Below are positions 38,444-49,123 of a DNA stretch of 64,000 nucleotides, piece after piece. The DNA comes from Mucilaginibacter sp. (GTDB lineage Bacteria; Bacteroidota; Bacteroidia; Sphingobacteriales; Sphingobacteriaceae), in the NCBI RefSeq assembly GCF_025362475.1, contig NZ_JANYGH010000073.1:1-64000 (forward strand), read 5' to 3'. The position numbers and the translations under genes are program-made. The notes under the pieces were generated by a model. That model did no database searches and was not told the DNA's origin. It saw only the letters and a program-made list of their open reading frames with translations. Every line of letters begins with the position of its first letter. Positions within the stretch are counted from its first letter, which is position 1.

Positions 38444-41400
38444 ATGATAAACAAGCAACATGGACTTATAAACGATGAAGAAAGGCGCTTAGCGGCGCTG
38501 AAATCATACCATGTGCTTGATACGTTGCCCGAGAGGGAGTATGATGCCATAACCCGTTTGGCATCATATATATGTAATGTACCCATTGCCCTGATCACCT
38601 TAATTGATGCTGACAGGCAATGGTTCAAATCAAAATTTGGCACCGGCAAGGGAGAAACACCCCGCGCCGGTGCTTTTTGCAATAAAGCCATTTTAGATGA
38701 TGGTATCCTTGAAGTAAACGATGCACTGGCGGATGATGATTTTAGGGATAATATATTTGTAACCAGTCAAAATGTTCGGTTCTACGCCGGCGCTCCCCTA
38801 ATTGACCCCGATGGTTACCATTTAGGCTCCGTTTGTGTTATTGATATGGTGCCACGTAAGCTCAGCGATGAGCAACTGGATGCTCTGCGTACACTGGCCG
38901 ATGAGGTAATGTCGCACCTTACGCAGCGTAGGCAAAAGTTTGAGCTGGAGCAAAGCCTGGTACGTTATAAGGAGTTTTACGATTTGTTTGACAGCTCGCC
39001 TGATATTCATTGTATTATGGACAGGCATTTTAATATTGAACAGGTAAACCGCTCTGCAAAATCAATTTTAGGTTTTAGTCCGGAGGAAATAATAGGGCAG
39101 CCCATCTGGAACTATTTCCCGGAAGAGGAGAAGATCAGATCATTAAAAATACTTAAAGAGGGTTTAAACAAACAGCAACGTAAATTTGATATTGAAGCTG
39201 TTTTATTGACCCCTGCTGAAGATATAAAATGGATAAGCTGGTCGGTTACTTTTAGTGGGAATAAATGGTTTGCAAGCGGCCGCGATATAAGTTACCAGAA
39301 ACGCATATCGCAGGAAGTTGAACAACTGGCATTAGTGGCCAGCAAAGTAAGCAATGGTGTAGTAATAAGTAATGCTGCCGATGAAGTTGTTTGGGTAAAT
39401 AATGCCTTTGAGCATATTACAGGTTTTAACTTTGCCGATGTTGAAAATAAATACCTTGGTACTACACTTAAGGGTAAGTTGGTTGATCCTGCCGCCGAAG
39501 CAAAATTACAGGCTTCGATAAATAATAAGCAATCATACGAGGCAGAGCTTCTGATAACTACCAAAAATGGTGAACTTTTATGGATAACCGTGGTAAATTC
39601 GGTTATACGCAACAGTGAGGGAGAGGTTGATAAATTTATCAGGGTCATCATTGATATATCGGCCCGGAAAAAAATTGAACAGGATCTTGAAATCTTATCT
39701 TTCGCGGCCAGGAAATCGCCAAGCGGGATCTTTATCCGTGATATTGAGGGCCGTTTTTTATGGGCAAATGAAGCGCTGGAAGATGTTATTGGCTACTCCT
39801 TTGCCGAACTGGAGGGGAAAGCATTAGGCACTTCGCTGTTAGGCGAAGACTCTGACCTTACCGTGTTTGAGAGTGCGGTACAAGCCGTAAAGGAGAATAA
39901 GCCCTACGAGGTTGAAATTAAAGTTTATAAAAAAGACGGCACCCCAATATGGATCTTCTTATCCAATAGCCCGATATTTAACGAAGCCGGCAAGGTTGAC
40001 AGGCAAATAGGGGTAATGGTTGATATAACCGAACGGAAAAAAAATGAAGCAGAGGTTACCCTGCTGTCTTTAGTAGCAAGCAAGGCCACAAGCGGCATTG
40101 TAATAAATAATAGCGACGGTAAGGTTGAATGGGTAAATAAAGCCTTTGAGGGAATTACCGGCTACACTATCAATGACGTAAATGGCAATCACCTGGGCGA
40201 TGTGCTAAAAGGGGCACTTACCGATGTGGCCATCATTCAACGTGCACGCGAGCTTTCAAAAAATAAGCAATCGTTTGAGGTAGACCTTCTTATCTATCGA
40301 AAAGACGGACAGCCTTTATGGGTTTCGGTCATCAATTCGGTGATATTGGACAGGCATGGCAAGGTTGATAAATATGTTGAGGTAATTATTGATATTACCG
40401 CCAAAAAGAAAGCCGAAATAGAACTTATTGCCGCCAAGGAGGAGGCATTGCAGCTGAGCAGGGCCAAAGATATGTTTATATCGGTGATGAGCCACGAAAT
40501 CCGTACACCGTTAAACGCCGTAATTGGAATGTCGCACCTGTTAAGGGACGATGATCCGCGGGAATCGCAAAAGGAAAACCTGGAAATATTGAGGTTCTCT
40601 GCAGAAAATTTATTGACACTCATAAATGATGTGCTGGACTTTGCAAAAATGGAGACGGGTAATGTGGAGCTTGAAAAAGTTAGGGTTGACATCCGCGAGC
40701 TGATACAAAGCGTTAGCAGCAGCCTGCAATATAAAGCTGCCGAAAAAAATATATACCTTAGCAAAACTGTAGAGGATGCTATACCGCAATTTATAATAGG
40801 TGATCGTACCCGTTTAAGTCAGATATTATTAAACCTTGTAAGTAATGCTGTTAAGTTTACAGATGAAGGCGGGGTAAATATAGATCTGAAGATTATCCAG
40901 GAAAGCGATAAAGATGTAAGGATTAGGTTTTCAATAACAGATACCGGGATTGGTATTGCGGCTGACAAGATAAATTTAATATTTGAACAGTTTAAGCAGG
41001 CAGATGTTGACACCACGCGTAAATATGGGGGAACAGGTTTAGGATTGGCCATAAGCAAACGCCTTATCGAGCTGCACGATTCACGGATAAATGTGGATAG
41101 TGTACCCGGGCAAGGTTCAGTTTTTTGGTTTACGATAACCTTTAATAGAGCAGATAATCAATTGAAAAGCAATTATAATAACGTGGAAGAAGGACTGAAA
41201 ATTAACGTACTGGTAGTTGATGATAATCAGATAAATCGTTTGTTGATCAATAAGATACTAAAAAAGTGGGGCGCAGACGCAGATTTTGCCGAGAATGGCG
41301 TTGAAGCGATAAATAAAATAGAAGCTAATCAAAACTACAATGTGGTGCTGATGGATATTCACATGCCCGAAATGGGAGGATTGGAAGCTACCCAGGTGAT

Positions 41401-41572
41401 TCGTTCAAATCCCGGGTCGTATTTTCAGCAATTGCCTATAATAGCCCTAACAGCATCAATGCTTAGCAACCAAATGGGCGAAATAGACAATGCCGGTATG
41501 AACGATTATATCCTGAAACCATTTGACCCAAAAGTACTTTACGAAAAATTAAGCCGATATCAGCATCAGTAA
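38444..41572 (+). CDS. Hybrid sensor histidine kinase/response regulator (GAF, four PAS, HisKA, HATPase, receiver)
   Basis: GAF-like N-terminus; PAS repeats; VMSHEIRTPLNAVIGMSHLL (H-box); GTGLGLAISKRLIE; receiver VLVVDDNQINRLLINKIL...VVLMDIHMPEMGG. Confidence 0.95.
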   Translation: MINKQHGLINDEERRLAALKSYHVLDTLPEREYDAITRLASYICNVPIALITLIDADRQWFKSKFGTGKGETPRAGAFCNKAILDDGILEVNDALADDDFRDNIFVTSQNVRFYAGAPLIDPDGYHLGSVCVIDMVPRKLSDEQLDALRTLADEVMSHLTQRRQKFELEQSLVRYKEFYDLFDSSPDIHCIMDRHFNIEQVNRSAKSILGFSPEEIIGQPIWNYFPEEEKIRSLKILKEGLNKQQRKFDIEAVLLTPAEDIKWISWSVTFSGNKWFASGRDISYQKRISQEVEQLALVASKVSNGVVISNAADEVVWVNNAFEHITGFNFADVENKYLGTTLKGKLVDPAAEAKLQASINNKQSYEAELLITTKNGELLWITVVNSVIRNSEGEVDKFIRVIIDISARKKIEQDLEILSFAARKSPSGIFIRDIEGRFLWANEALEDVIGYSFAELEGKALGTSLLGEDSDLTVFESAVQAVKENKPYEVEIKVYKKDGTPIWIFLSNSPIFNEAGKVDRQIGVMVDITERKKNEAEVTLLSLVASKATSGIVINNSDGKVEWVNKAFEGITGYTINDVNGNHLGDVLKGALTDVAIIQRARELSKNKQSFEVDLLIYRKDGQPLWVSVINSVILDRHGKVDKYVEVIIDITAKKKAEIELIAAKEEALQLSRAKDMFISVMSHEIRTPLNAVIGMSHLLRDDDPRESQKENLEILRFSAENLLTLINDVLDFAKMETGNVELEKVRVDIRELIQSVSSSLQYKAAEKNIYLSKTVEDAIPQFIIGDRTRLSQILLNLVSNAVKFTDEGGVNIDLKIIQESDKDVRIRFSITDTGIGIAADKINLIFEQFKQADVDTTRKYGGTGLGLAISKRLIELHDSRINVDSVPGQGSVFWFTITFNRADNQLKSNYNNVEEGLKINVLVVDDNQINRLLINKILKKWGADADFAENGVEAINKIEANQNYNVVLMDIHMPEMGGLEATQVIRSNPGSYFQQLPIIALTASMLSNQMGEIDNAGMNDYILKPFDPKVLYEKLSRYQHQ

Positions 41573-41691
41573 TTTGATGTGCAGATTTCAGATGTGCAAA
41601 TTAAGTTGCATAACGGGGAGTTGCTGAAACCATGTCTTAGAATGGTAAAATCCTGAGAACACTGAAAGGGGAATGACGTTTTGAAAAGTTT

Positions 41692-41783
41692 GTCATCCTG
41701 AACGCAGTGAAGGATCTAATCACAGACTTTACAGGGCGAAGAAGCATGGCGAATAGCAGATCCTTCACTGCGTTCAGGATGAC
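41692..41783 (+). repeat. Dispersed palindromic element, copy 3
   Basis: Perfect 26-bp arms GTCATCCTGAACGCAGTGAAGGATCT / AGATCCTTCACTGCGTTCAGGATGAC; core AATCACAGACTTTACAGGGCGAAGAAGCATGGCGAATAGC. Confidence 0.94.
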
Positions 41784-41799
41784 AATATTTAAAAAAAAG

Positions 41800-42498
41800 C
41801 TACACCGCATACGCAATGGTAGCGATGCTCAATTTCAACCCCGGTACTTTTAGCAATTCAATTCCACAGGCTTCAAGCGTTGATCCGGTAGTTACAATAT
41901 CATCAACCAGTAAAATATGTTTGCCTTCCAGTCTATGTGGTTTGCTAACGGCAAAAACCTCCTGCATATTCTCAAACCTTGCAAAGCGCGATTTATGGGT
42001 TTGTGTGTCTGTTGCAATTACACGTACCAGGTTATCAATCTCAACGGTGGCATTTAGTTTTTGAGCCAGCCCATCAGCAAAGCAGGCACTTTGATTGTAG
42101 CCGCGCATTTTGAGCCGTTTTTTATGTAGGGGTACCGGGATAATATAGTCTGCCGTATTAAATACAGGATTTTCTGCTAACTGGTTACCCGCTATATTTC
42201 CTAAAATATTACCTATTTGCTTCATCCCGCTGTATTTAAAATGATGCATCAGGTTTTGTACGTTGCCACCTTTGTTAAAAAAGTAAAGGGCATAAGCTGC
42301 CCCGATGTTTATTTTACCATAAAACTGCTGTGCAACAATATTATCCGGCTGGGTATGAAAATTGGTATAGGGTAAATTGTACCGGCAATCGGAGCAAATG
42401 ACATGCTCGTTGGCCACCAGGCTGGCGTTACAGGCAGCACAAAGTTCAGGAAAAAGCAAGGCAACAAAATCGGCAAGGTAACCGCCAGGTAATTTCAT
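41800..42498 (-). CDS. ComF family phosphoribosyltransferase-like protein
   Basis: LFPELCAACNASLVANEHVICSDCRYNLPYT; VPLHKKRLKMRGYNQSACFADGLA; HILLVDDIVTTGSTLEACG. Confidence 0.92.
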   Translation of the reverse strand: MKLPGGYLADFVALLFPELCAACNASLVANEHVICSDCRYNLPYTNFHTQPDNIVAQQFYGKINIGAAYALYFFNKGGNVQNLMHHFKYSGMKQIGNILGNIAGNQLAENPVFNTADYIIPVPLHKKRLKMRGYNQSACFADGLAQKLNATVEIDNLVRVIATDTQTHKSRFARFENMQEVFAVSKPHRLEGKHILLVDDIVTTGSTLEACGIELLKVPGLKLSIATIAYAV

Positions 42499-42521
42499 GC
42501 CATTAATTTAACGCAGATTTT

Positions 42522-43589
42522 TTAAACTTCGGCAACTTTTGCTTTTTCTTTGATAGCCAGCTGACCGCATGCCGCATCAATATCCTTACCCCGGCTGCGG
42601 CGTAAGTGCGTATTGATACCTTGTTTTATGAGGTAATTAGCAAAAGCTTCTACTTTATCTTCGTCGGCATTAATAAAACTGGCAAATGAAATTGGGTTGT
42701 ATTCAATAATATTTACCTTACAAGGCAGGTGTTTGCAAAATTTAGCAAGCTCCATGGCATCCTGTATATTATCATTAACCCCATCAAAAATGATGTACTC
42801 GTAGGTTACCGGGTTTTTGGTTTTGGCGTAATAATATTTCAGCGCTTCGGCCAGTGCCTTTAATGAGTTTTGCTCATTTATAGGCATTATGGTATTACGC
42901 TTTTCGTCGTTAGCGGCATGTAAGGACAGGGCCAGGTTGAATTTTACTTCATCATCACCCAGCTTTTTAATCATTTTGGCAATACCTGCAGTTGATACCG
43001 TTATCCTCTTTGGCGACATATTAAGGCCATCCTCGGCCGTAATACGCTCTATGGAGTCCATTACATTTTTGTAATTAAGCAGGGGTTCGCCCATGCCCAT
43101 GTATACAATGTTTGATAATGGGATGCCATAGTTTTCGCGGGCCTGCCGGTCTATAAGTACTACCTGATCGTAAATTTCATCGGGATTCAGATTCCTTTTA
43201 CGTTCCATATATCCTGTTGCACAAAACTTGCAAGTGAGGCTACAGCCCACCTGGGACGACACGCAAGCCGTCATTCTGCCCGGAGTTGGAATTAAAACAC
43301 CCTCAATTAGATGAGTATCATGTAAAATAAAAGAATTTTTTATAGTTTTATCAGCACTAATCTGTGATGTATTAATTTTAACGTTGTTGATAACAAAGTT
43401 ATCATCCAGTTTAGTGCGCAGTTCTTTTGAAATATTGCTCATCTCGTTAAAAGAAAAGCACGATTTTTTCCAAAGCCATTCATATACTTGCTTAGCCCTG
43501 AAGCTTTTTTCCTCCATACGGATAAAATGCTCCTGTAAGGCTTTCAAACTCAGGCTTCGGATATCAATTTTACCTTTTGTATTGTTCAC
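42522..43589 (-). CDS. rlmN: 23S rRNA (adenine(2503)-C(2))-methyltransferase
   Basis: CVSSQVGCSLTCKFCATGYMERKRNLNPDEIYDQV (radical SAM CxxxCxxC), YMGMGEPLLNYKNV. Confidence 0.96.
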   Translation of the reverse strand: MNNTKGKIDIRSLSLKALQEHFIRMEEKSFRAKQVYEWLWKKSCFSFNEMSNISKELRTKLDDNFVINNVKINTSQISADKTIKNSFILHDTHLIEGVLIPTPGRMTACVSSQVGCSLTCKFCATGYMERKRNLNPDEIYDQVVLIDRQARENYGIPLSNIVYMGMGEPLLNYKNVMDSIERITAEDGLNMSPKRITVSTAGIAKMIKKLGDDEVKFNLALSLHAANDEKRNTIMPINEQNSLKALAEALKYYYAKTKNPVTYEYIIFDGVNDNIQDAMELAKFCKHLPCKVNIIEYNPISFASFINADEDKVEAFANYLIKQGINTHLRRSRGKDIDAACGQLAIKEKAKVAEV

Positions 43590-43744
43590 ACTGCAAAAGT
43601 ACTTAAATTTAAAAAAATCTGTCTTTTTTTAAAGTCATTCTTTTTTGTAGAATAAAAAACAATAATTAAAAGTTAATTGTAGATATTCTATACAGGGATT
43701 GGTTTAATGAAACGATATGAGTGAGTTACCAAGTTTAAATTTGA

Positions 43745-44911
43745 ATGAAAAGTTTTAGAGCCGATTACGTTTTTCCCGTTTATGCCGATCCTGTTAAGAA
43801 TGGAATTGTCACTGTTGATGATCTGGGTAAGATCATTTCAGTTACAGATTATCACAACCCTCCAGATGGCCCCATTGAACAACTGAGTGGTATTATTTGC
43901 CCCGGATTTGTTAACACCCACTGTCATACAGAATTATCGCATTTAAAAGAGAAAATAAAACCCGGCAACGGATTGGTTTCTTTTATTAAAGATATTCAAT
44001 CCTTCAGAAATTCTGACCAAAAACTGGTTGAGGATGCCATAGAATTGGCTGATAAGGAAATGTATGATAATGGTATTGTTGCCGTTGGTGATATATCCAA
44101 TGCCAACTTCAGCATTCCAATGAAGGCTAAAAGTAAGTTGTACTATCATACTTTTGTAGAAGCCTTTGGCTTTTTACCTCAAAATGCCGAGGATGTGTTT
44201 AATAAGGCGCTGGCTTTACTTAATGAGTTTAAGCCAATGCCGAGTTCAATCACGCCGCATGCGCCTTATTCGGTATCAAAAGATCTGTTTAAGCTAATTA
44301 AGAAATATTGCGAAGACGGCCAGAACCTCATTAGCATCCATAACCAGGAAACAGAGGACGAAAACAAGTTTTACCGCTATAAACTTGGGGGCTTCCTTGA
44401 TCTTTATGAGCATTTTGGTATTGATATCAGTTACTTTAAGCCGCAGGCACGTAACTCTATGCAATCCATCATTCCGCTGTTAACCAATAAGCAAAATATA
44501 CTGCTGGTTCATAACACGTGTACCAATTTAAAGGATATTTACTTCATTAAACGTTTCGATCGTAAAATAAACTGGTGCTTTTGCCCCAATGCCAATTTAT
44601 ATATAGAGGGAAAATTGCCCAAAATTGAACTTTTTGTTGACCAGGGCTTTAACATTACATTAGGTACCGATAGTCTGGCATCAAACAAGAGCCTTTGTAT
44701 CCTTAGCGAAATGCGTACTATTCAAAAGAAATTTCCGGCAATAAGTACCCAGCGGTTAATTGAATGGGGCACACTTAACGGCGCGGAGTTTTTGGGTATT
44801 GATGAGGATAAAGGCTCATTACAACCCGGCAAAACACCAGGCCTTAATTTAATAACAGGTTTAGATGGGTTGAAATTAACGCCGGAATCAAAAGTTAAAA
44901 AATTAATTTAG
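43745..44911 (+). CDS. Amidohydrolase family protein (cytosine deaminase/chlorohydrolase-like)
   Basis: GIICPGFVNTHCHTELSHLK ... ITPHAPYSVSKDLF ... LVHNTCT ... LGTDSLASNKSLCILSEMR. Confidence 0.88.
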   Translation: MKSFRADYVFPVYADPVKNGIVTVDDLGKIISVTDYHNPPDGPIEQLSGIICPGFVNTHCHTELSHLKEKIKPGNGLVSFIKDIQSFRNSDQKLVEDAIELADKEMYDNGIVAVGDISNANFSIPMKAKSKLYYHTFVEAFGFLPQNAEDVFNKALALLNEFKPMPSSITPHAPYSVSKDLFKLIKKYCEDGQNLISIHNQETEDENKFYRYKLGGFLDLYEHFGIDISYFKPQARNSMQSIIPLLTNKQNILLVHNTCTNLKDIYFIKRFDRKINWCFCPNANLYIEGKLPKIELFVDQGFNITLGTDSLASNKSLCILSEMRTIQKKFPAISTQRLIEWGTLNGAEFLGIDEDKGSLQPGKTPGLNLITGLDGLKLTPESKVKKLI

Positions 44912-45054
44912 GGGAGTGATGAATGGTTGATGGAGTTAAATTATGTAGATTAATTTAGATTAAGTTAATTTGCGTTTGATAGAAACATTAGATAGCTGAT
45001 TGGGTGATTTTAAAAAAACTACTCACCTAATCAACTACTCACCACTCACTAAAT

Positions 45055-45333
45055 ATGAAACATCTTAATATCACAGTTAAAGGCACAGTTCAAGGCGTTA
45101 TGTACCGCAAAGCAACCAAGGCGGTGGCCGATCAACTGGGGGTGAGGGGCTTTGTGAAAAATGAACCCAACGGAGATGTTTACATTGAAGCCGAAGCGGA
45201 TAATACCATTATGGAAATGTTTATAGATTGGTGTAACGAAGGCCCGGAAGATGCCGAGGTTACATCTATTGAAACCCATGAGGGCGAATTAAAAAACTAT
45301 CGTAATTTTGAGGTTGTAAAAAAGCGCTTATAA
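45055..45333 (+). CDS. Acylphosphatase
   Basis: NITVKGTVQGVMYRKATKAVADQLGVRGFVKNEPNGDVYIEAEAD. Confidence 0.92.
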   Translation: MKHLNITVKGTVQGVMYRKATKAVADQLGVRGFVKNEPNGDVYIEAEADNTIMEMFIDWCNEGPEDAEVTSIETHEGELKNYRNFEVVKKRL

Positions 45334-45373
45334 ATAGGATCAGGTCCTGAATTAATTACAACTAACATCACCA

Positions 45374-46876
45374 TTGTCAACAGCTAAAAAATTTGCCGGG
45401 CAAACAGCCGTATACGGATTAAGTACTATTGCCGGCCGTGTGCTTGGCTTTTTTCTTACCCCTATTTATACCCGGGCTTATTCAACCGGAGTTTATGGAA
45501 TATTAACCACCATGTTTGGCTGGGTTTCTATCCTGAATGCTGTGATGTCTTTCGGTATGGAGACAACCTATTTCAGGTATTTGAATAAATATCCCGACAA
45601 TAAAAAGCGGGTTTATAATAATTCATTCATAGCTGTTTTTGTAATAACGCTATTCTTTTTATTGGTTACCCTCCCTTTCCTTAATTTTATTACAGGCTTT
45701 ATACAAGTAGGTAATTCAACAAGCCATAACGATTTCCTGCTGTTCATTAAAACGTTTATAGCTATACTGGTGATAGATGCCTGGTGTGTGGTACCCTTTG
45801 CCAAGATCCGTGCAGACGGGCGGCCGGGGAAATACGGTACTATCAAATTTCTTAATGTTATAATTTTCATTACGCTTAACTTAACTTTTATTTGGGTTAT
45901 TCCTTATTGGCTAAATCATCATTTTATTGGCGCCGATTGGATAAGTCATTGGTATATAAAGGGATGGGTAGGCTATGTTTTTGTATCAAACCTGGTATCA
46001 AGTATTGCCACGCTTTTTATGTTGCTGCCCGAGTTTTTAAAACTCGGACTCGACTTTGATAAAAAGATGTTCGGCGAAATGTTTAAATACAGTTGGCCCA
46101 TTCTTATTGCAAACTTGTCGTTCCTGGTTAATGAAAATCTTGATAAAATACTCTTAGGTAAATTGCTTCCGCAGAATATAAGTGTAAGCGAAGTAGGCAT
46201 TTATGCGGCATGTGCTAAAATATCCTTGTTCCTGAGCATTTTTGTGCAAGCATTCCGGCTGGGTGCCGAGCCATTCTTTTTTAGTCACGCCAAAAGCAAA
46301 AATGCAGGGCAAACCTATGCCCGCATTATGGATTATTTTGTGATAGCCGTATGTGTGATATTTGTAGCGCTTATAGCCAATATTGAAATATTAAAGTATT
46401 TTGTTAGAGGCAAAGACCATGCTCAAACAGCATTATACTGGACGGGGCTTAAGGTTGTACCACCGCTGGTTTTTGGCTACGTGAGTTTAGGCATCTATAT
46501 GAACCTTTCGGTATGGTATAAGCTATCTGATCAAACTAAGTATGGTTTATATATATCTGGCGTTGGCGCTATACTTACCATTGTTTTGAATGTGGTGTTT
46601 ATACCTAAATACAGTTATGTAGCATCCGCATGGATCTCTTTTGCAGCCTACACAAGCATGATGATTCTCTCCTATATCTGGGGGCAAAAAAATTACCCTA
46701 TACCATACAATATTAAAAAGAACCTGGCTTATATTGTCGCATCAGTTATACTCGTTTATATATCGTTCACTATATTTAAACGCAATATATTTGTGGGTAA
46801 CGCTTTGCTGATAGTATTTGCAGGCACAGCATTTTACTTAGAGCGCAAATCACTTTTAGCAATTTTTAAAAAATAA
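45374..46876 (+). CDS. Lipopolysaccharide/oligosaccharide flippase family protein (apparent TTG start)
   Basis: [53 protein letters not shown]; polytopic; start codon reads TTG. Confidence 0.88.
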   Translation: MSTAKKFAGQTAVYGLSTIAGRVLGFFLTPIYTRAYSTGVYGILTTMFGWVSILNAVMSFGMETTYFRYLNKYPDNKKRVYNNSFIAVFVITLFFLLVTLPFLNFITGFIQVGNSTSHNDFLLFIKTFIAILVIDAWCVVPFAKIRADGRPGKYGTIKFLNVIIFITLNLTFIWVIPYWLNHHFIGADWISHWYIKGWVGYVFVSNLVSSIATLFMLLPEFLKLGLDFDKKMFGEMFKYSWPILIANLSFLVNENLDKILLGKLLPQNISVSEVGIYAACAKISLFLSIFVQAFRLGAEPFFFSHAKSKNAGQTYARIMDYFVIAVCVIFVALIANIEILKYFVRGKDHAQTALYWTGLKVVPPLVFGYVSLGIYMNLSVWYKLSDQTKYGLYISGVGAILTIVLNVVFIPKYSYVASAWISFAAYTSMMILSYIWGQKNYPIPYNIKKNLAYIVASVILVYISFTIFKRNIFVGNALLIVFAGTAFYLERKSLLAIFKK

Positions 46877-47310
46877 TGACCATACGCATAATTAACAGAT
46901 CAAAAAATAGTTTACCAGCTTATGAAACTGCTCATGCAGCAGGTATGGATCTGCGGGCCAGTGTTGAGGAAACTATTCAGCTTAAACCAATGGAGCGTAA
47001 ACTGGTGCCAACCGGTTTGCATATTGAACTTCCTGTTGGTTTTGAAGCGCAGATACGGCCAAGAAGCGGCCTGGCTTTTAAGCATGGTATTGGTATAGTA
47101 AATTCGCCGGGAACTATTGATGCCGATTACAGGGGCGAGATAAAGGTGCTGCTGATTAACCTGGGTGCCGATGTGTTTGAGATTAACAACGGCGATAGGA
47201 TAGCCCAGATGGTGGTAGCTAAACACGAAACTGTAAGCTGGACCGAGGTAGAAGTACTGAACGATACTACCCGCGGCGAAGGCGGATTTGGACACACTGC
47301 AGTAAAATAG
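46876..47310 (+). CDS. dut: dUTP diphosphatase
   Basis: AGMDLRAS ... [38 protein letters not shown] ... RGEGGFGHT. Confidence 0.97.
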   Translation: MTIRIINRSKNSLPAYETAHAAGMDLRASVEETIQLKPMERKLVPTGLHIELPVGFEAQIRPRSGLAFKHGIGIVNSPGTIDADYRGEIKVLLINLGADVFEINNGDRIAQMVVAKHETVSWTEVEVLNDTTRGEGGFGHTAVK

Positions 47311-47359
47311 AATCGATAGATTATAGCCTTTAAATCAAAAGATTTAGGTAAATTTAAGT

Positions 47360-49123
47360 ATGAAGGATCAGGGATTAAGATATAGCAATATAAGGAACAG
47401 GAAGCTTAGCCAGCTAATTGCGGTTTTCTTGTGTCTTGTTTCCTGCCTTTTGTCGCTTAAAGCAAATGCTCAAAAGCAAACTGTTTCCAAAACTATGAGC
47501 TCGCTTGATAGTATGGATGTTAAACAATTGTTCTTCTCGGCCCTGCGCGAAAAAACGGTTGAAAACCTGAAGCATGCATCAGAATTGTTTGAGCGGGTAA
47601 TTCAAGCCGATCCTTTAAATGACGCGTCGCTTTATGAATTGGCAAATCTTAAAAAAATACAAAATGATTATGCCGGCGCGCAGCCACTGCTTGAGCGGGC
47701 CGTTGCAGTTAAACCCAATAATGAGTGGTACTGGGCAGCACTTGCGGATAGTTACGAAAAGAGTAACAATATTAACAAGCTGGAAAATGTATTTAACCAG
47801 CTTATCCGTATTAACCCCAACAAAACAGAGTATTATTATGATAAGGCAAATGCCTATCTAATACTAAAAAGATACGATGACGCACTGAAGGTTTATGATG
47901 AGGTGGAGCAAATTTCCGGCCCTACTGATGATCTGTTGACCAACCGTCAAAAAATTTATCTTAAACAAGGTAAAGTTGATAGGGCTGCCGCCGATATTGA
48001 AAAGGCCATAGCTGCAAATCCGGGTCAGATACGTTATTACCTGCTGCTATCAGAAATATATAATTCAAACGGCTTAAGTGATAAAGCGTTAGCCGTTTTA
48101 CTGAAGGCCGAAAAGCTGGATGCCAGTAATGGCATGGTTCACCTTGCTCTTGCCGATATCTATCGGGATAAAAAAAATAACGACGCAAGTTTTAATGAGC
48201 TTACATTGGCCTTTGCAATACCTGATATTAACATCGATCAAAAAATAAGGATCATTGCCGGTTATTACCCCAAATTTCCGGAGCCCAATGCCAAAGCCAG
48301 CGCACTTGAATTAAGCAGAATATTAACAATTGCCCACAAAAATGATAGTAAGGCTTTTGCCATGTACGGCGATATGCTGTTGCAAAACGAAAAGTTGAAA
48401 GATGGAAAAGCAGCGTACAAAAAATCAATTGAACTTGATGGGCAGGCATATGCTGTACATGAGCAGTTGGTGCGCATTGAACTAAGTCAAAACGATTTGG
48501 ACGGCGCCATTAAGGACGGCGAAAATGCTTTGTCGTTGTTCCCTAACCAGGCATGGATGAACTACCTGGTGGGAGTGGCCTGGGCGCAAAAGAAAAATTT
48601 TAACAAGGCGCTGGGTTACGTTAAAAATGCAACTTCATTAGAAATTCAGGATAAGGAATTACTTTCGCTTAGTTTTTCTTTATTAGGAGACTGTTATCAC
48701 GACTTGAAAAACAATAAAAGTTCTGATGATGCTTATGATAAAGCTTTGGCTGTTAATCCCGATAATGCGTATACCTTAAACAATTATGCCTATTATTTAT
48801 CGTTAAGAAATGAGGGCTTAGATAAAGCGGCGCAAATGTCGGCACGATCAAACCAGTTGCAGCCTAATACAGCATCGTTTGAAGATACCTATGCATGGAT
48901 ACTATTTATGCAAAAGAAATATTCTGATGCTAAATTGTGGATTGAGAAAGCATTAGCACACGATAAAGATAATAGTGCAGTTAAATATGAACATTACGGC
49001 GATATTTTGTTTTACATTGGTAACACGGATGGGGCCGTACAAAACTGGAAAAAAGCCAGGGGCTATGGAGAGCAATCCCCGGTTTTAGAGCGTAAAATAA
49101 ATGAAAAGAAATATATTGAATAA
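47360..49123 (+). CDS. Tetratricopeptide repeat protein
   Basis: Multiple TPR units (DASLYELANLKKIQNDYAGAQPLLERAVAVKPNNEWYW...), signal peptide. Confidence 0.92.
   Translation: MKDQGLRYSNIRNRKLSQLIAVFLCLVSCLLSLKANAQKQTVSKTMSSLDSMDVKQLFFSALREKTVENLKHASELFERVIQADPLNDASLYELANLKKIQNDYAGAQPLLERAVAVKPNNEWYWAALADSYEKSNNINKLENVFNQLIRINPNKTEYYYDKANAYLILKRYDDALKVYDEVEQISGPTDDLLTNRQKIYLKQGKVDRAAADIEKAIAANPGQIRYYLLLSEIYNSNGLSDKALAVLLKAEKLDASNGMVHLALADIYRDKKNNDASFNELTLAFAIPDINIDQKIRIIAGYYPKFPEPNAKASALELSRILTIAHKNDSKAFAMYGDMLLQNEKLKDGKAAYKKSIELDGQAYAVHEQLVRIELSQNDLDGAIKDGENALSLFPNQAWMNYLVGVAWAQKKNFNKALGYVKNATSLEIQDKELLSLSFSLLGDCYHDLKNNKSSDDAYDKALAVNPDNAYTLNNYAYYLSLRNEGLDKAAQMSARSNQLQPNTASFEDTYAWILFMQKKYSDAKLWIEKALAHDKDNSAVKYEHYGDILFYIGNTDGAVQNWKKARGYGEQSPVLERKINEKKYIE

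Noticed and set aside
44997-45033. Imperfect hairpin TGATTGGGTGA...TCACCTAATCA upstream of the acylphosphatase gene
   Set aside because: Includes a wobble pair and a 15-nt loop, no T-run; could be chance in a repetitive leader.
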